NCBI GenBank assembly: GCA_002280515.1
Contig: NCEA01000027.1
Span: forward strand, 30,950 to 66,076
Source of the DNA: Rhodobacterales bacterium 32-67-9
Lineage (GTDB): Bacteria; Pseudomonadota; Alphaproteobacteria; Rhodobacterales; Rhodobacteraceae
Length of the DNA stretch: 35,127 bases
Direction: 5' to 3'
Shown here: piece after piece, positions 20,029 to 27,206 of the stretch
Layout: every line of letters starts with the position of its first letter
Numbering within the stretch: the stretch's first letter is position 1
The notes under the pieces: generated by a model
The model's database searches: none
What the model was told of the DNA's origin: nothing
Seen by the model: the letters and a program-made list of their open reading frames with translations, nothing else
Translations under genes and position numbers: made by a program

Positions 20029-20138
20029 CGCGAGGTAGCTCAATTGGAAGAGCTCCCGGTATTCTAGGCCTATTCGTCTCGCTGACGGATTACGGTACTA
20101 CCGGAAGGTTGCAGGTTCAAGTCCTGCCCTCGCGCCCA
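20029..20138 (+). tRNA. Anomalous tRNA-like gene, possibly tRNA-Arg(UCU) with an interrupted anticodon arm
   Basis: The acceptor stem is a perfect 7 bp (20029-20035 with 20128-20134), followed by C and an encoded CCA (136-138). The D arm is GCTC/GAGC around AATTGGAA. The T arm is GCAGG-TTCAAGT-CCTGC, with AGGTT before it, like alphaproteobacterial tRNA-Arg. The total is 110 nt, 34 above normal. All the excess lies between CCGGT (20056-20060) and ACCGG (20100-20104), which pair. If ATTCTA starts the loop, the anticodon would be UCU with A37, and about 32 nt (20067-20098) would be inserted at position 37/38. The insert itself can fold (ATTCGTC with GACGGAT). In strict register U33 is not satisfied, so it may be a pseudogene or a structured leader, not a working tRNA. 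Confidence 0.5.
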
Positions 20139-20168
20139 TTCCCCCCGGAACCCGAGGACCGCTGCCCG

Positions 20169-22661
20169 ATGAGCCGTTTTGCCGCCCCGATCGCCGAACA
20201 AATCTGGGACATGAAGTACCGCTTCAAGTCGGCGGACGGCACGCCCATCGATGGCACGGTCGAGGACAGCTGGCGCCGCATCGCCCGCGCCGTGGCCGTG
20301 GTCGAAAAGACCCCCGCCGACTGGGAAGACCGCTTCTACGCCGCCCTCGAGGATTTCCGCTTCCTTCCCGCCGGCCGGATCACGGCGGGGGCCGGCACCG
20401 GCCGCTCGGTCACGCTTTTCAACTGTTTCGTCATGGGCACGATCCCCGACGACATGGGCGGCATCTTCGACGCGCTGAAAGAGGCCGCGCTGACCATGCA
20501 GCAGGGCGGCGGCATCGGCTATGACTTCTCCACCATCCGCCCAAGGGGCGCCGAGGTGAAGGGGGTGGCCGCCGACGCCTCCGGCCCTTTGAGCTTCATG
20601 GACGTCTGGGACGCGATGTGCCGCACGATCATGTCCGCCGGCTCCCGCCGGGGCGCCATGATGGCGGTGATGCGCTGCGACCACCCCGATATCGAGGCTT
20701 TCATCGAAGCCAAGCAGGACGCCGCGCGGCTCAGGATGTTCAACCTCTCGGTCCTCGTCACCGATCCCTTCATGGCGGCGGTGAAGGCCGACGGGCCGTG
20801 GGAGCTGGTCTTCGCGGGAAAGGTCTACAGGACCGTGCAGGCGCGCGATCTCTGGAACCGGATCATGCGGGCGACCTACGATTACGCCGAGCCGGGGGTG
20901 ATCTTCATCGACCGCGTCAACGCCGCGAACAACCTCAACTATGTCGAGACCATCGCCGCCACCAATCCCTGCGGCGAGCAACCGCTGCCGCCCTATGGCG
21001 CCTGCCTCCTCGGCTCGATCAATCTCGCCAGGCTGGTGACGGATCCCTTCGGCGAGGGCGCCGCACTCGATGAGAATGCGCTCGACGAGCTGACGCGGGT
21101 TGCGGTCCGCATGATGGATAATGTCGTCGACGCCTCGCGCTTCCCGTTGCCGGAACAGGCGGCCGAGGCGGAAGCGAAGCGCCGCATCGGTCTCGGCGTC
21201 ACCGGGCTTGCCGATGCGCTTCTGATGGTCGGGCTGCGCTACGGGTCGGAGGCGGCCGCGCAGCAGACCGGGGACTGGATGCACCGGATCGCGCGCGCCG
21301 CCTACCTCGCTTCGGTCGATCTGGCGAAGGAGAAGGGGGCCTTCCCGCTGTTCGATGCCGAAAAATTCCTCGCCTCCGGCAACATGGCCAACATGGACGC
21401 GGATGTGCGCGACGCCGTCGCCCAGCACGGCATCCGCAACGCGCTTCTGACCTCGATCGCGCCGACCGGCACGATCAGCCTTTACGCCGGCAACGTCTCC
21501 TCGGGGATCGAGCCGGTCTTCGCCTATGCCTACAAGCGCAAGGTCCTGCAGAAGGACGGCTCGCGGACCGAAGAGGAAGTCGTCGACTACGCCGTCCGGC
21601 TCTGGCGCGAGCGGTTCGGCGACACGCCCTTGCCGGAGCATTTCGTCAACGCCCAGACCCTGCCGCCCTTGGATCACGTGCGGATGCAGGCGGCGGCCCA
21701 GAAATGGGTGGATTCGTCGATCTCCAAGACCATCAACTGCCCCGAGGATATCAGCTTCGACGCCTTCAAGGACGTCTACATGGCGGCCTGGGATCAGGGC
21801 TGCAAAGGCTGCACCACCTACCGCCCGAACGCGGTGACGGGGAGTGTGTTGAGTGTGGCGGAGTCATCTCGTGATCAAGAGATCGTCTCGGTACGGCAAG
21901 GACTTATTCCAGAGGCGCTTACACGGAGCACTTTATCGCGATCGATTCTTGCCGAGCACGTTGGAATCACGATTGAGGCGCTGTCAGAAATCATAGAAGG
22001 ACACGGCGCACCCTACGCTGTAATAAAACGCATTTTGGCTGAGCTTGACCTTCCTGAAATAGGTGCCCTGAATGGCTCCCTTTTCGACGAGCAAGAGATG
22101 GAGGCCAAATCGGATGCAACGACGTCCCAGGTCGTATACCTTTCCGAACCTCTGGACCGGCCGCAGTCGCTCGAAGGGGCGACCTACAAGCTCAAGTGGC
22201 CCGACAGCGAACACGCGATCTACATCACCATCAACGATATTGTCCAAGGTGGCCACCGGCGGCCCTTCGAGGTCTTCATCAATTCGAAGAACATGGAGCA
22301 TTTCGCCTGGACCGTGGCACTGACCCGCATGATCTCCGCCGTGTTCCGGCGCGGCGGCGATGTGAGTTTCGTGGTCGAGGAGTTGAAGGCCGTCTTCGAC
22401 CCGCGCGGCGGGGCCTGGATGGGGGGACGCTACATCCCCTCGATCCTCGCCGCCATCGGCGGGGTGATCGAACGCCACATGATCGCCATCGGCTTTCTGG
22501 CCGGCGAGGGTCTCGGTCTCAAGAACGACCCCAAGGCGCAGGTCATGGCGGTGGGAGAAACCCCGCGCGGCCCGGCCTGTCCGTCCTGCGGGCAGTTCGG
22601 GATGCAGATGATCGAAGGCTGCATGACCTGCCCCAACTGCGGCCATTCGAAATGCGCCTGA
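20169..22661 (+). CDS. nrdJ: Adenosylcobalamin-dependent (class II) ribonucleotide reductase with an inserted linker
   Basis: Enzyme of 830 residues that reduces ribonucleotides to deoxyribonucleotides with coenzyme B12, independently of oxygen. Motifs are FNCFVMGTIPDDMGGIFDAL, MQQGGGIGYDFSTIRPRG, the active-site NPCGEQPLPPYGACLLGSIN, and SIAPTGTISLYAGNVSSGIEP. The C-terminal tail CPSCGQFGMQM with CMTCPNCGHSKC is the zinc/redox-cysteine end of the NrdJ_Z type (TIGR02504 as I recall). Relatives are about 740-770 residues; here an extra low-GC segment (about residues 558-656) lengthens the linker before YLSEPLDRP. The start ATG 20169 has GAGG 11 bases upstream and lies only 30 nt after the tRNA-like element, so both are probably on one transcript. 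Confidence 0.93.
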   Translation: MSRFAAPIAEQIWDMKYRFKSADGTPIDGTVEDSWRRIARAVAVVEKTPADWEDRFYAALEDFRFLPAGRITAGAGTGRSVTLFNCFVMGTIPDDMGGIFDALKEAALTMQQGGGIGYDFSTIRPRGAEVKGVAADASGPLSFMDVWDAMCRTIMSAGSRRGAMMAVMRCDHPDIEAFIEAKQDAARLRMFNLSVLVTDPFMAAVKADGPWELVFAGKVYRTVQARDLWNRIMRATYDYAEPGVIFIDRVNAANNLNYVETIAATNPCGEQPLPPYGACLLGSINLARLVTDPFGEGAALDENALDELTRVAVRMMDNVVDASRFPLPEQAAEAEAKRRIGLGVTGLADALLMVGLRYGSEAAAQQTGDWMHRIARAAYLASVDLAKEKGAFPLFDAEKFLASGNMANMDADVRDAVAQHGIRNALLTSIAPTGTISLYAGNVSSGIEPVFAYAYKRKVLQKDGSRTEEEVVDYAVRLWRERFGDTPLPEHFVNAQTLPPLDHVRMQAAAQKWVDSSISKTINCPEDISFDAFKDVYMAAWDQGCKGCTTYRPNAVTGSVLSVAESSRDQEIVSVRQGLIPEALTRSTLSRSILAEHVGITIEALSEIIEGHGAPYAVIKRILAELDLPEIGALNGSLFDEQEMEAKSDATTSQVVYLSEPLDRPQSLEGATYKLKWPDSEHAIYITINDIVQGGHRRPFEVFINSKNMEHFAWTVALTRMISAVFRRGGDVSFVVEELKAVFDPRGGAWMGGRYIPSILAAIGGVIERHMIAIGFLAGEGLGLKNDPKAQVMAVGETPRGPACPSCGQFGMQMIEGCMTCPNCGHSKCA
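21840..22135 (+). other. Low-GC, helix-turn-helix-like segment inside nrdJ
   Basis: About 98 codons with GC near 52% (counted over 21841-22140), against clearly higher values in the flanking nrdJ sequence. The reading frame is open. Residues about 590-631 run from SRSILAEHVGITIEALSEI through IEGHGAPYAVIKRILAELDL. By eye this follows the spacing of a Cro/XRE-type helix-turn-helix (LAEHVGIT as helices 2-3 entry, LAELDLP as the closing helix). It replaces the short variable linker expected between GCTTYRPNAVTGSVL and the C-terminal domain. DNA binding is only suggested by resemblance. Confidence 0.5.
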
Positions 22662-22722
22662 GGCCGGACGGCGGCGACCGTGCCGCCGCGTGACCTTCCT
22701 CGCGGAAAGTGCCGTCGCAGCC

Positions 22723-22751
22723 TTGACGGGGCGGGGAAGCTCGACTAGCTA
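22723..22751 (+). promoter_or_regulatory. Promoter of tRNA-Gly
   Basis: TTGACG (22723-22728), a 17-nt spacer and TAGCTA (22746-22751), 12 nt before the mature tRNA 5' end. A good -35, a moderate -10 and ideal spacing. Confidence 0.6.
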
Positions 22752-22762
22752 ACTAACCCTGC

Positions 22763-22836
22763 GCGGGCGTTGTGTAATGGTAAGACCCTTGCCTTCCAAG
22801 CAAGAGACGCGGGTTCGATTCCCGCCGCCCGCTCCA
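22763..22836 (+). tRNA. tRNA-Gly(UCC)
   Basis: A 74-nt tRNA. The acceptor GCGGGCG pairs with CGCCCGC, then T and encoded CCA. The anticodon stem CTTGC/GCAAG encloses CTTCCAA, giving anticodon UCC for glycine (GGA/GGG codons). The T arm is GCGGG-TTCGATT-CCCGC. It is a normal tRNA, in contrast with the element at 20029. The 45 nt after it hold nothing obvious. Confidence 0.95.
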
Positions 22837-22881
22837 GCCCCTCCAGACCAGATCTTCCGCTCGCACCGAGGGAGTGGGGCC

Positions 22882-23310
22882 TCACCTCCGGCGGCGTGTC
22901 TGGGCCAGCCCCATCCCGGCGAGGATCAGCGCCACGCCGGCGACCCTGAAGGTCAGCCCGCCCTCATGTCCGGACAGAAGGTCGAGCGCCACGCCCGAGA
23001 CCATCTGCCCGGCAATGACCAGCATCGCCGTCGTCACCGCCCCGATGCGGGCGACGAGGTAGCTGCCCGAGGCCACGAAGATCACCCCCAGCGTGCCCCC
23101 GGCCCAGGCGGTCGGCGGCGCGTCGGGAAGGCCCTCCGGCATCAGCCCGCCGAAGATCAGCGCCACCGCCGACAGTAACACGAAGCCCACGACATGGTTC
23201 CAGAGCGACGACCACATCGCCGAGCTTGAGAGTGCCAGCCGGCCGTTCACCGACCGGCTGACCGAGACCAGCACCCCGGCGAGAAAGGCGAGCGCGATCA
23301 TCCCGGTCAC
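22882..23310 (-). CDS. Half-size DMT transporter (DUF606/YdcZ family), second of a pair
   Basis: Membrane protein of 142 residues with about five hydrophobic segments. It has SRSVNGRLALSSSAMWSSLWNHVVGF near residues 18-43 and ends LILAGMGLAQTRRRR. DUF606 proteins are half-length members of the drug/metabolite transporter superfamily, and paired genes usually form one transporter. The start is GTG at 23310 after a G-rich stretch; ATG 23301 is an alternative with GAGG 11 bases away. The gap to the partner gene upstream is only four bases. The substrate is unknown. Confidence 0.83.
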   Translation of the reverse strand: MTGMIALAFLAGVLVSVSRSVNGRLALSSSAMWSSLWNHVVGFVLLSAVALIFGGLMPEGLPDAPPTAWAGGTLGVIFVASGSYLVARIGAVTTAMLVIAGQMVSGVALDLLSGHEGGLTFRVAGVALILAGMGLAQTRRRR

Positions 23311-23314
23311 GACC

Positions 23315-23773
23315 TCAGCCCCCCGGTCCGAAGATGATCAACCCGCTGCCGGCGAGGATCAGCGCGAGCACGCCGAGGTCTTTCGGCGCGATGCGGCGGC
23401 GGGCGAGGCCAAAGAGGCCGAACCGGTCGGCCAGGAGCCCGAAGGCGATCTGGCCGGCAATGCCGAGCGCCAGCGTGCCCGAGAGCGCCAAGGCCGAGTT
23501 GACCGTGGTCGATGTCAGCATCACAGTCGCCGCCCCTGAAAGGCCGCCGAGATAGGACCAGGCCGGGGCCGGGGCGCGCGGGCCGCTGCCCCGAAGCCGC
23601 GGAACCAGCGCGAGGAAGACGAGGGCCGCGATCATGCCGGTACCATGCGCGGCCCAGGACGCGAAAAGCGCGGTACCCGTCGCGGCGAACTGGCCGTTGA
23701 AAAGCACCATCAGGGTCAGGAGGCCGCCGGTCGCGAAGGCGGCGATGAGGTCGGCGGGGCGGGCGTGCGGCAT
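23315..23773 (-). CDS. Half-size DMT transporter (DUF606/YdcZ family), first of a pair
   Basis: Membrane protein of 152 residues with about five hydrophobic segments. NGQFAATGTALFASWAAHGTGMIAA lines up with the corresponding part of its partner (NGRLALSSSAMWSSLWNHVVGFVLL). ATG 23773 has GGAG five bases upstream. Both copies keep the N-G-(Q/R)-(F/L)-A start of the family core, so they are an ancient duplication. It probably forms a heteromer with the product of 22882-23310. The 222-nt gap to the divergent Hint gene shows no clear promoter. Confidence 0.83.
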   Translation of the reverse strand: MPHARPADLIAAFATGGLLTLMVLFNGQFAATGTALFASWAAHGTGMIAALVFLALVPRLRGSGPRAPAPAWSYLGGLSGAATVMLTSTTVNSALALSGTLALGIAGQIAFGLLADRFGLFGLARRRIAPKDLGVLALILAGSGLIIFGPGG

Positions 23774-23995
23774 CGGAACTCCGGTCGAGCGGGGCGACAG
23801 GGGCGCAGAAATTCCCCGCCTCCGCAAGGGGCGGGAGAAGAGAGTCCTTTGTGCAACAGCGCAAGGTGACAGGTCGCGGGCAGGCAACTCTGCCTTTTAC
23901 CCAATTCTCCCGGGGTGTTACCCTGCCGGCGGGTGTGGCCGGACGGATCCCTTATGGGGACGGCCCAAGAAGAAAAGACGGGTGGGACAGCAGGC

Positions 23996-25045
23996 ATGGT
24001 GGCGGGCTATCGCGGCACGTTCGTGATCTCGGTCGCGCAGACGGAGTTGGATGGCATCCGCGCGGCGCCGGTTTCGGCGCTCGCGACCGGATCAGTGTGG
24101 CGCTGGTGGGGCGAGGCGGTGCGGGTGGACGGGCCGGCGGAGCTTCTGCTGCTCGACGGGGCCGAGGGGGCAGCGGAGCTGCGTCGTCGCGCGGCGCGGA
24201 CGGCACGGCGGCTCCTCGGGCGCGGCGGTTCCGATGGAGGCTGGGCAATTTCGACGCGCGAGGACATGTGCCCGGCGCAGAGCTTCGTCGTCACCGACGG
24301 GCGCTCGACCCATACCCTCACCGTGCTCGACCCCGGCGCGGACCCGGCGCTACTGATGATCGCCGGGGCGCTGCCGCCGAAGGACACCGAACTTCACGTC
24401 ACCGAACACGCGGTCGCGCCGGCGCGGACAGGGGCGGCCGACGCGGGTGTCATATGTTTCACGCCGGGAACCCTGATCACGACGCCCGACGGCCCCCGCG
24501 CGGTCGAGGCAATCCGCCCCGGCGACCGCGTCTCGACCCGCGACGACGGCGCGGTGGAGGTTCTCTGGACCGGCGCGCGGCGGATGAGCGGCGCGCGGCT
24601 TCATGCGATGCCGTGGCTCCGGCCGGTCCGGATCCGCTCTGGCGGACTTGGCGCGGGCCGGCCGGAGGGCGACCTTGTCGTCTCGCCCGACCACCGGCTC
24701 CTCGTCGCCGGCGCGCGGGCGCGGGCGCTCTTCAACCAGGACGAGGTTCTGGTGGCGGCGCGCGATCTTGTCGACGACCGGACGGTCGTGTCCGATACCG
24801 CGATGCGGGACGTGACCTATTGCCACCTCCTGACCGAACGGCACCAGATCGTCCGGGCCAACGGGCTGGAGACGGAAAGCTTCCACCCGGCGAATGCCGA
24901 TCTGGACCTTGTCGATCCAGATGAGCGCGCGGCGCTTCTGCGGATCGTGCCGGGGCTTGAGGCCGATCCCTTCCGCTACGGAGGCTTCGCGCGGCGGAAC
25001 CTGTCCCCATCGGAGGCGGCGATCCTGCGCCACGAGGCGGCCTGA
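23996..25045 (+). CDS. Hint-domain (Hedgehog/intein-type) protein
   Basis: Protein of 349 residues. The N-terminal part begins YRGTFVISVAQTELDGI. From about residue 150 there is a Hint domain: ICFTPGTLITTPDGPRAVEAIRPGDRV (splicing block A with Cys), VSPDHRLLVAG (block B-like His) and YCHLLTERHQIVRANGLETESFHPAN. Such Hint_2 proteins are frequent in Rhodobacteraceae; a catalytic role is not established to my knowledge. There is no C-terminal His-Asn plus nucleophile and no extein, so it is not an intein. I start at MVAGYRGTF; an in-frame ATG at 23954 would add 14 residues. No signal peptide is visible. It is a single gene with copy 2 of the short repeat family behind it. Confidence 0.85.
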   Translation: MVAGYRGTFVISVAQTELDGIRAAPVSALATGSVWRWWGEAVRVDGPAELLLLDGAEGAAELRRRAARTARRLLGRGGSDGGWAISTREDMCPAQSFVVTDGRSTHTLTVLDPGADPALLMIAGALPPKDTELHVTEHAVAPARTGAADAGVICFTPGTLITTPDGPRAVEAIRPGDRVSTRDDGAVEVLWTGARRMSGARLHAMPWLRPVRIRSGGLGAGRPEGDLVVSPDHRLLVAGARARALFNQDEVLVAARDLVDDRTVVSDTAMRDVTYCHLLTERHQIVRANGLETESFHPANADLDLVDPDERAALLRIVPGLEADPFRYGGFARRNLSPSEAAILRHEAA

Positions 25046-25105
25046 GCGCGGCACCGGCCCGGGGGAGGGGGCCGTCTGCCCCCTCTTGCCGCATGCGCGG
25101 CAATT

Positions 25106-25136
25106 CACCCCCGAGGATATTTCGGCCAAGTGGAAG
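25106..25136 (+). repeat. Copy 2 of the GAGGTATTTT-core repeat (diverged)
   Basis: CACCCCCGAGGATATTTCGG, then CCAAGTGGAAG, matches copy 1 read on its minus strand with a few changes. It follows the 3' end of the Hint gene and precedes the rpsD promoter. Confidence 0.5.
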
Positions 25137-25145
25137 GCGGGGGCG

Positions 25146-25173
25146 TTGACTCTGCGGCGCGCGGCGCTATAAG
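25146..25173 (+). promoter_or_regulatory. rpsD promoter
   Basis: TTGACT (25146-25151), a 16-nt spacer and TATAAG (25168-25173), both close to consensus. The start of transcription would be near 25180, leaving a leader of about 140 nt before rpsD. Confidence 0.75.
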
Positions 25174-25181
25174 CCGCCCGT

Positions 25182-25301
25182 CCCGGGACGCACGCGCCCG
25201 GGCCATTCTTTTGGTGTTGGTGGACCCCGCAAGGGGAACCCTGTCGCCCCGGATCAGGTCCGGGGAAAGGACAACGCCCTTCATAGCCGCCTTCGGGCGG
25301 C
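25182..25301 (+). promoter_or_regulatory. Structured rpsD leader with four hairpins
   Basis: There are four successive stems. 25182-25187 pairs with 25197-25202 (CCCGGG). 25222-25240 has CCCC-GCAA-GGGG, a GNRA tetraloop, with outer GG/CC pairs. 25247-25253 pairs with 25259-25265. 25286-25291 pairs with 25296-25301 around a TTCG tetraloop. The last ends 10 nt before the AAGGAG ribosome-binding site. S4 represses its own mRNA in some bacteria, so an autoregulatory leader is plausible, but this is inference. Confidence 0.5.
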
Positions 25302-25322
25302 GTCCATAGAAGGAGATCAGCG

Positions 25323-25943
25323 GTGACCAAACGCACCTCTGCCAAGTACAAGCTCGACCGCCGCATGGGCGAGAACATCTGGGGCCGTCCGAAATCGCCG
25401 GTGAACCGCCGCGAATACGGGCCGGGCCAGCACGGCCAGCGCCGCAAGAACAAGCTTTCCGATTTCGGCACGCAGCTGCGCGCCAAGCAGAAGCTGAAGG
25501 GCCATTACGGCGATCTGACCGAAAAGCAGTTCCGCCGCATCTATGCCGAGGCCGAGCGGGTCAAGGGCGACACCGGCGAGAACCTGATCGGTCTTCTGGA
25601 ACGCCGGCTCGACGCCGTCGTCTACCGCGCCAAATTCGTGCCGACGATCTTTGCCGCGCGCCAGTTCGTGAACCACGGCCACGTGACCGTGAACGGCAGC
25701 CGCGTCAACATCGGCTCCTACCGCGTCAAGGAAGGCGATGTCATCGCCGTCCGCGACAAGTCGCGCCAGCTCGCGCTCGTTCTCGAGGCTGTCGGCCTCG
25801 CCGAGCGGGACGTGCCCGACTATATCGAGGCCGACCATTCCAAGATGACCGCGACCTTCGTGCGCACCCCGGCGCTGGCCGATGTGCCCTACGCGGTACA
25901 GATGGAACCGCACCTCGTCGTCGAATTCTACGCCAAGAACTGA
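25323..25943 (+). CDS. rpsD: 30S ribosomal protein S4 (uS4)
   Basis: Protein of 206 residues that binds 16S rRNA early in small-subunit assembly. The N-terminus [20 protein letters not shown], then [22 protein letters not shown], is typical. The S4 RNA-binding domain contains [14 protein letters not shown] and [22 protein letters not shown]. The zinc-finger cysteines of some S4 proteins are absent, as usual in this class. The start is GTG, with AGGAG eight bases before it. It is a single-gene unit with its own promoter, leader and terminator. Confidence 0.98.
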   Translation: MTKRTSAKYKLDRRMGENIWGRPKSPVNRREYGPGQHGQRRKNKLSDFGTQLRAKQKLKGHYGDLTEKQFRRIYAEAERVKGDTGENLIGLLERRLDAVVYRAKFVPTIFAARQFVNHGHVTVNGSRVNIGSYRVKEGDVIAVRDKSRQLALVLEAVGLAERDVPDYIEADHSKMTATFVRTPALADVPYAVQMEPHLVVEFYAKN

Positions 25944-25971
25944 TCCGCCCGAAGCGGCAGGACCCGGTTTC

Positions 25972-26005
25972 AAGGGGTCGCGGCGCCGCCGCGGCCCCTT
26001 TTCGT
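25972..26005 (+). terminator. rpsD intrinsic terminator
   Basis: A 13-bp stem with one T-G wobble (25972-25984 with 25988-26000), a GCC loop, then TTTTCGTT. Strong stem and a clear T-tract, 28 nt after the rpsD stop. Confidence 0.88.
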
Positions 26006-26120
26006 TGTCGCCGTGCCCCTCATGCTACGGGACGTCCATGCCCTGCCGCCGGTGCCAACAAGGCGCTGGTCTAACGCCCGCCCGACCGCTAGAAAGCGCG
26101 AAGTTGCCGGAGTTGTTGCC

Positions 26121-27206
26121 ATGACCGACCCGATCCGCCCCCAGAAGGGGATCATGGATATCGCCCTCTATCAGGGCGGGTCGTCGCATGTCGCGGGGAT
26201 CAGCGACGCGGTGAAGCTGTCGTCGAACGAAAACCCGTTCGGCCCCTCGCCGAAGGCGAAGGAGGCGTTCCAGCGCGCGGTGCACAAGCTGCACCGTTAT
26301 CCCTCGACCGACCATGCCGCGCTCCGCCAGGCGATCGGCGAGGTTCACGGGCTTGATCCCGCGCGGATCATCTGCGGCGTCGGCTCGGACGAGATCATCC
26401 ACTTCCTCTGCCAGGCCTATGCCGGGCCGAAGGACGAGGTCGTGTTTACCGAACACGGCTTTCTCATGTACCGCATCTCCGCCATGGCGGCGGGGGCGAG
26501 ACCAGTCGCTGTCCGCGAACGCGACCGCACCACTGATGTCGACGCGATCCTTGCCGCCTGTACCCGGAACACCAGGCTCGTGTTCATCGCCAACCCGAAC
26601 AATCCGACCGGCACGATGATCGGCCTGCCGGAGATCGAGCGTCTTGCCGCCGGCCTGCCGCAACACGCGATCCTCGTCCTTGACGGCGCCTATGCCGAAT
26701 ATGTCGAAGGCTATGACGGCGGTGCCGCTCTCGCGACAGAGCGGCCGAACGTGGTCATCACCCGGACGTTTTCGAAGATCTACGGCCTTGGCGGGCTCAG
26801 GATCGGCTGGGGCTACGGGCCGCAGGCGATCATCGACGTGCTGAACCGCATCCGCGGGCCGTTCAACCTCTCGAACGCGCAACTCGACGTGGCCGAGGCG
26901 GCGGTGCGCGACCAGGACTATGTCGCCCGCTGCCGCGAGGACAATTCCCGGATGCGCGCCTGGCTGGCCGAGGCTTTGGCCGAAAAGGGCGTGCCCTCGG
27001 ACACCTCGACCGCGAACTTCATTCTTGCGCGCTTCGCCGACGAGGACGAGGCCGCCGCCTGCGACCAGTTTCTGCAAGGACAGGGGCTGATCGTCCGCCG
27101 CGTCAGCTCCTACGGGTTGCCGCACTGTCTGCGCATCACTATCGGCGACGAGGCGTCGTGCCGCCGCGTCGCCCATGCCATCGGCCAGTTCAAGGGGCGG
27201 AAATGA
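26121..27206 (+). CDS. hisC: Histidinol-phosphate aminotransferase
   Basis: PLP-dependent fold type I aminotransferase of 361 residues. [12 protein letters not shown] near the N-terminus and [19 protein letters not shown], with the PLP lysine at about residue 219, identify HisC. It converts imidazole-acetol phosphate and glutamate to histidinol phosphate. Because tyrC follows with an ATGA overlap, it probably also transaminates aromatic substrates, as shown for some HisC proteins next to tyrC. The start ATG 26121 has GGAG nine bases upstream. Confidence 0.95.
   Translation: MTDPIRPQKGIMDIALYQGGSSHVAGISDAVKLSSNENPFGPSPKAKEAFQRAVHKLHRYPSTDHAALRQAIGEVHGLDPARIICGVGSDEIIHFLCQAYAGPKDEVVFTEHGFLMYRISAMAAGARPVAVRERDRTTDVDAILAACTRNTRLVFIANPNNPTGTMIGLPEIERLAAGLPQHAILVLDGAYAEYVEGYDGGAALATERPNVVITRTFSKIYGLGGLRIGWGYGPQAIIDVLNRIRGPFNLSNAQLDVAEAAVRDQDYVARCREDNSRMRAWLAEALAEKGVPSDTSTANFILARFADEDEAAACDQFLQGQGLIVRRVSSYGLPHCLRITIGDEASCRRVAHAIGQFKGRK

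Noticed and set aside
20061-20099. Group I intron in the tRNA-like gene
   Set aside because: Known bacterial tRNA group I introns are over 200 nt with P/Q/R/S core elements; the extra piece here is about 32-34 nt.
19983-20168. Cobalamin riboswitch or T-box in the nrdJ leader
   Set aside because: No B12-box-like sequence or T-box (TGGNACCGCG-like) motif. The structure is tRNA itself in shape, and B12 repression would make no sense for a B12-dependent enzyme.
20070-21677. Long minus-strand open frame opposite nrdJ and the tRNA-like element
   Set aside because: Low-complexity, histidine/arginine/glycine-rich, antisense to conserved nrdJ motifs. Treated as a compositional artefact.
21840-22135. 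Intein or intein remnant in nrdJ
   Set aside because: Ribonucleotide reductases are common intein hosts, but there is no Cys/Ser-led block A, no His block B and no His-Asn end. The segment lies in a linker, not at a conserved active-site motif.
23996-25045. Intein-containing or self-splicing gene
   Set aside because: No C-terminal splice junction (His-Asn plus nucleophile) and no host protein halves around the Hint domain.
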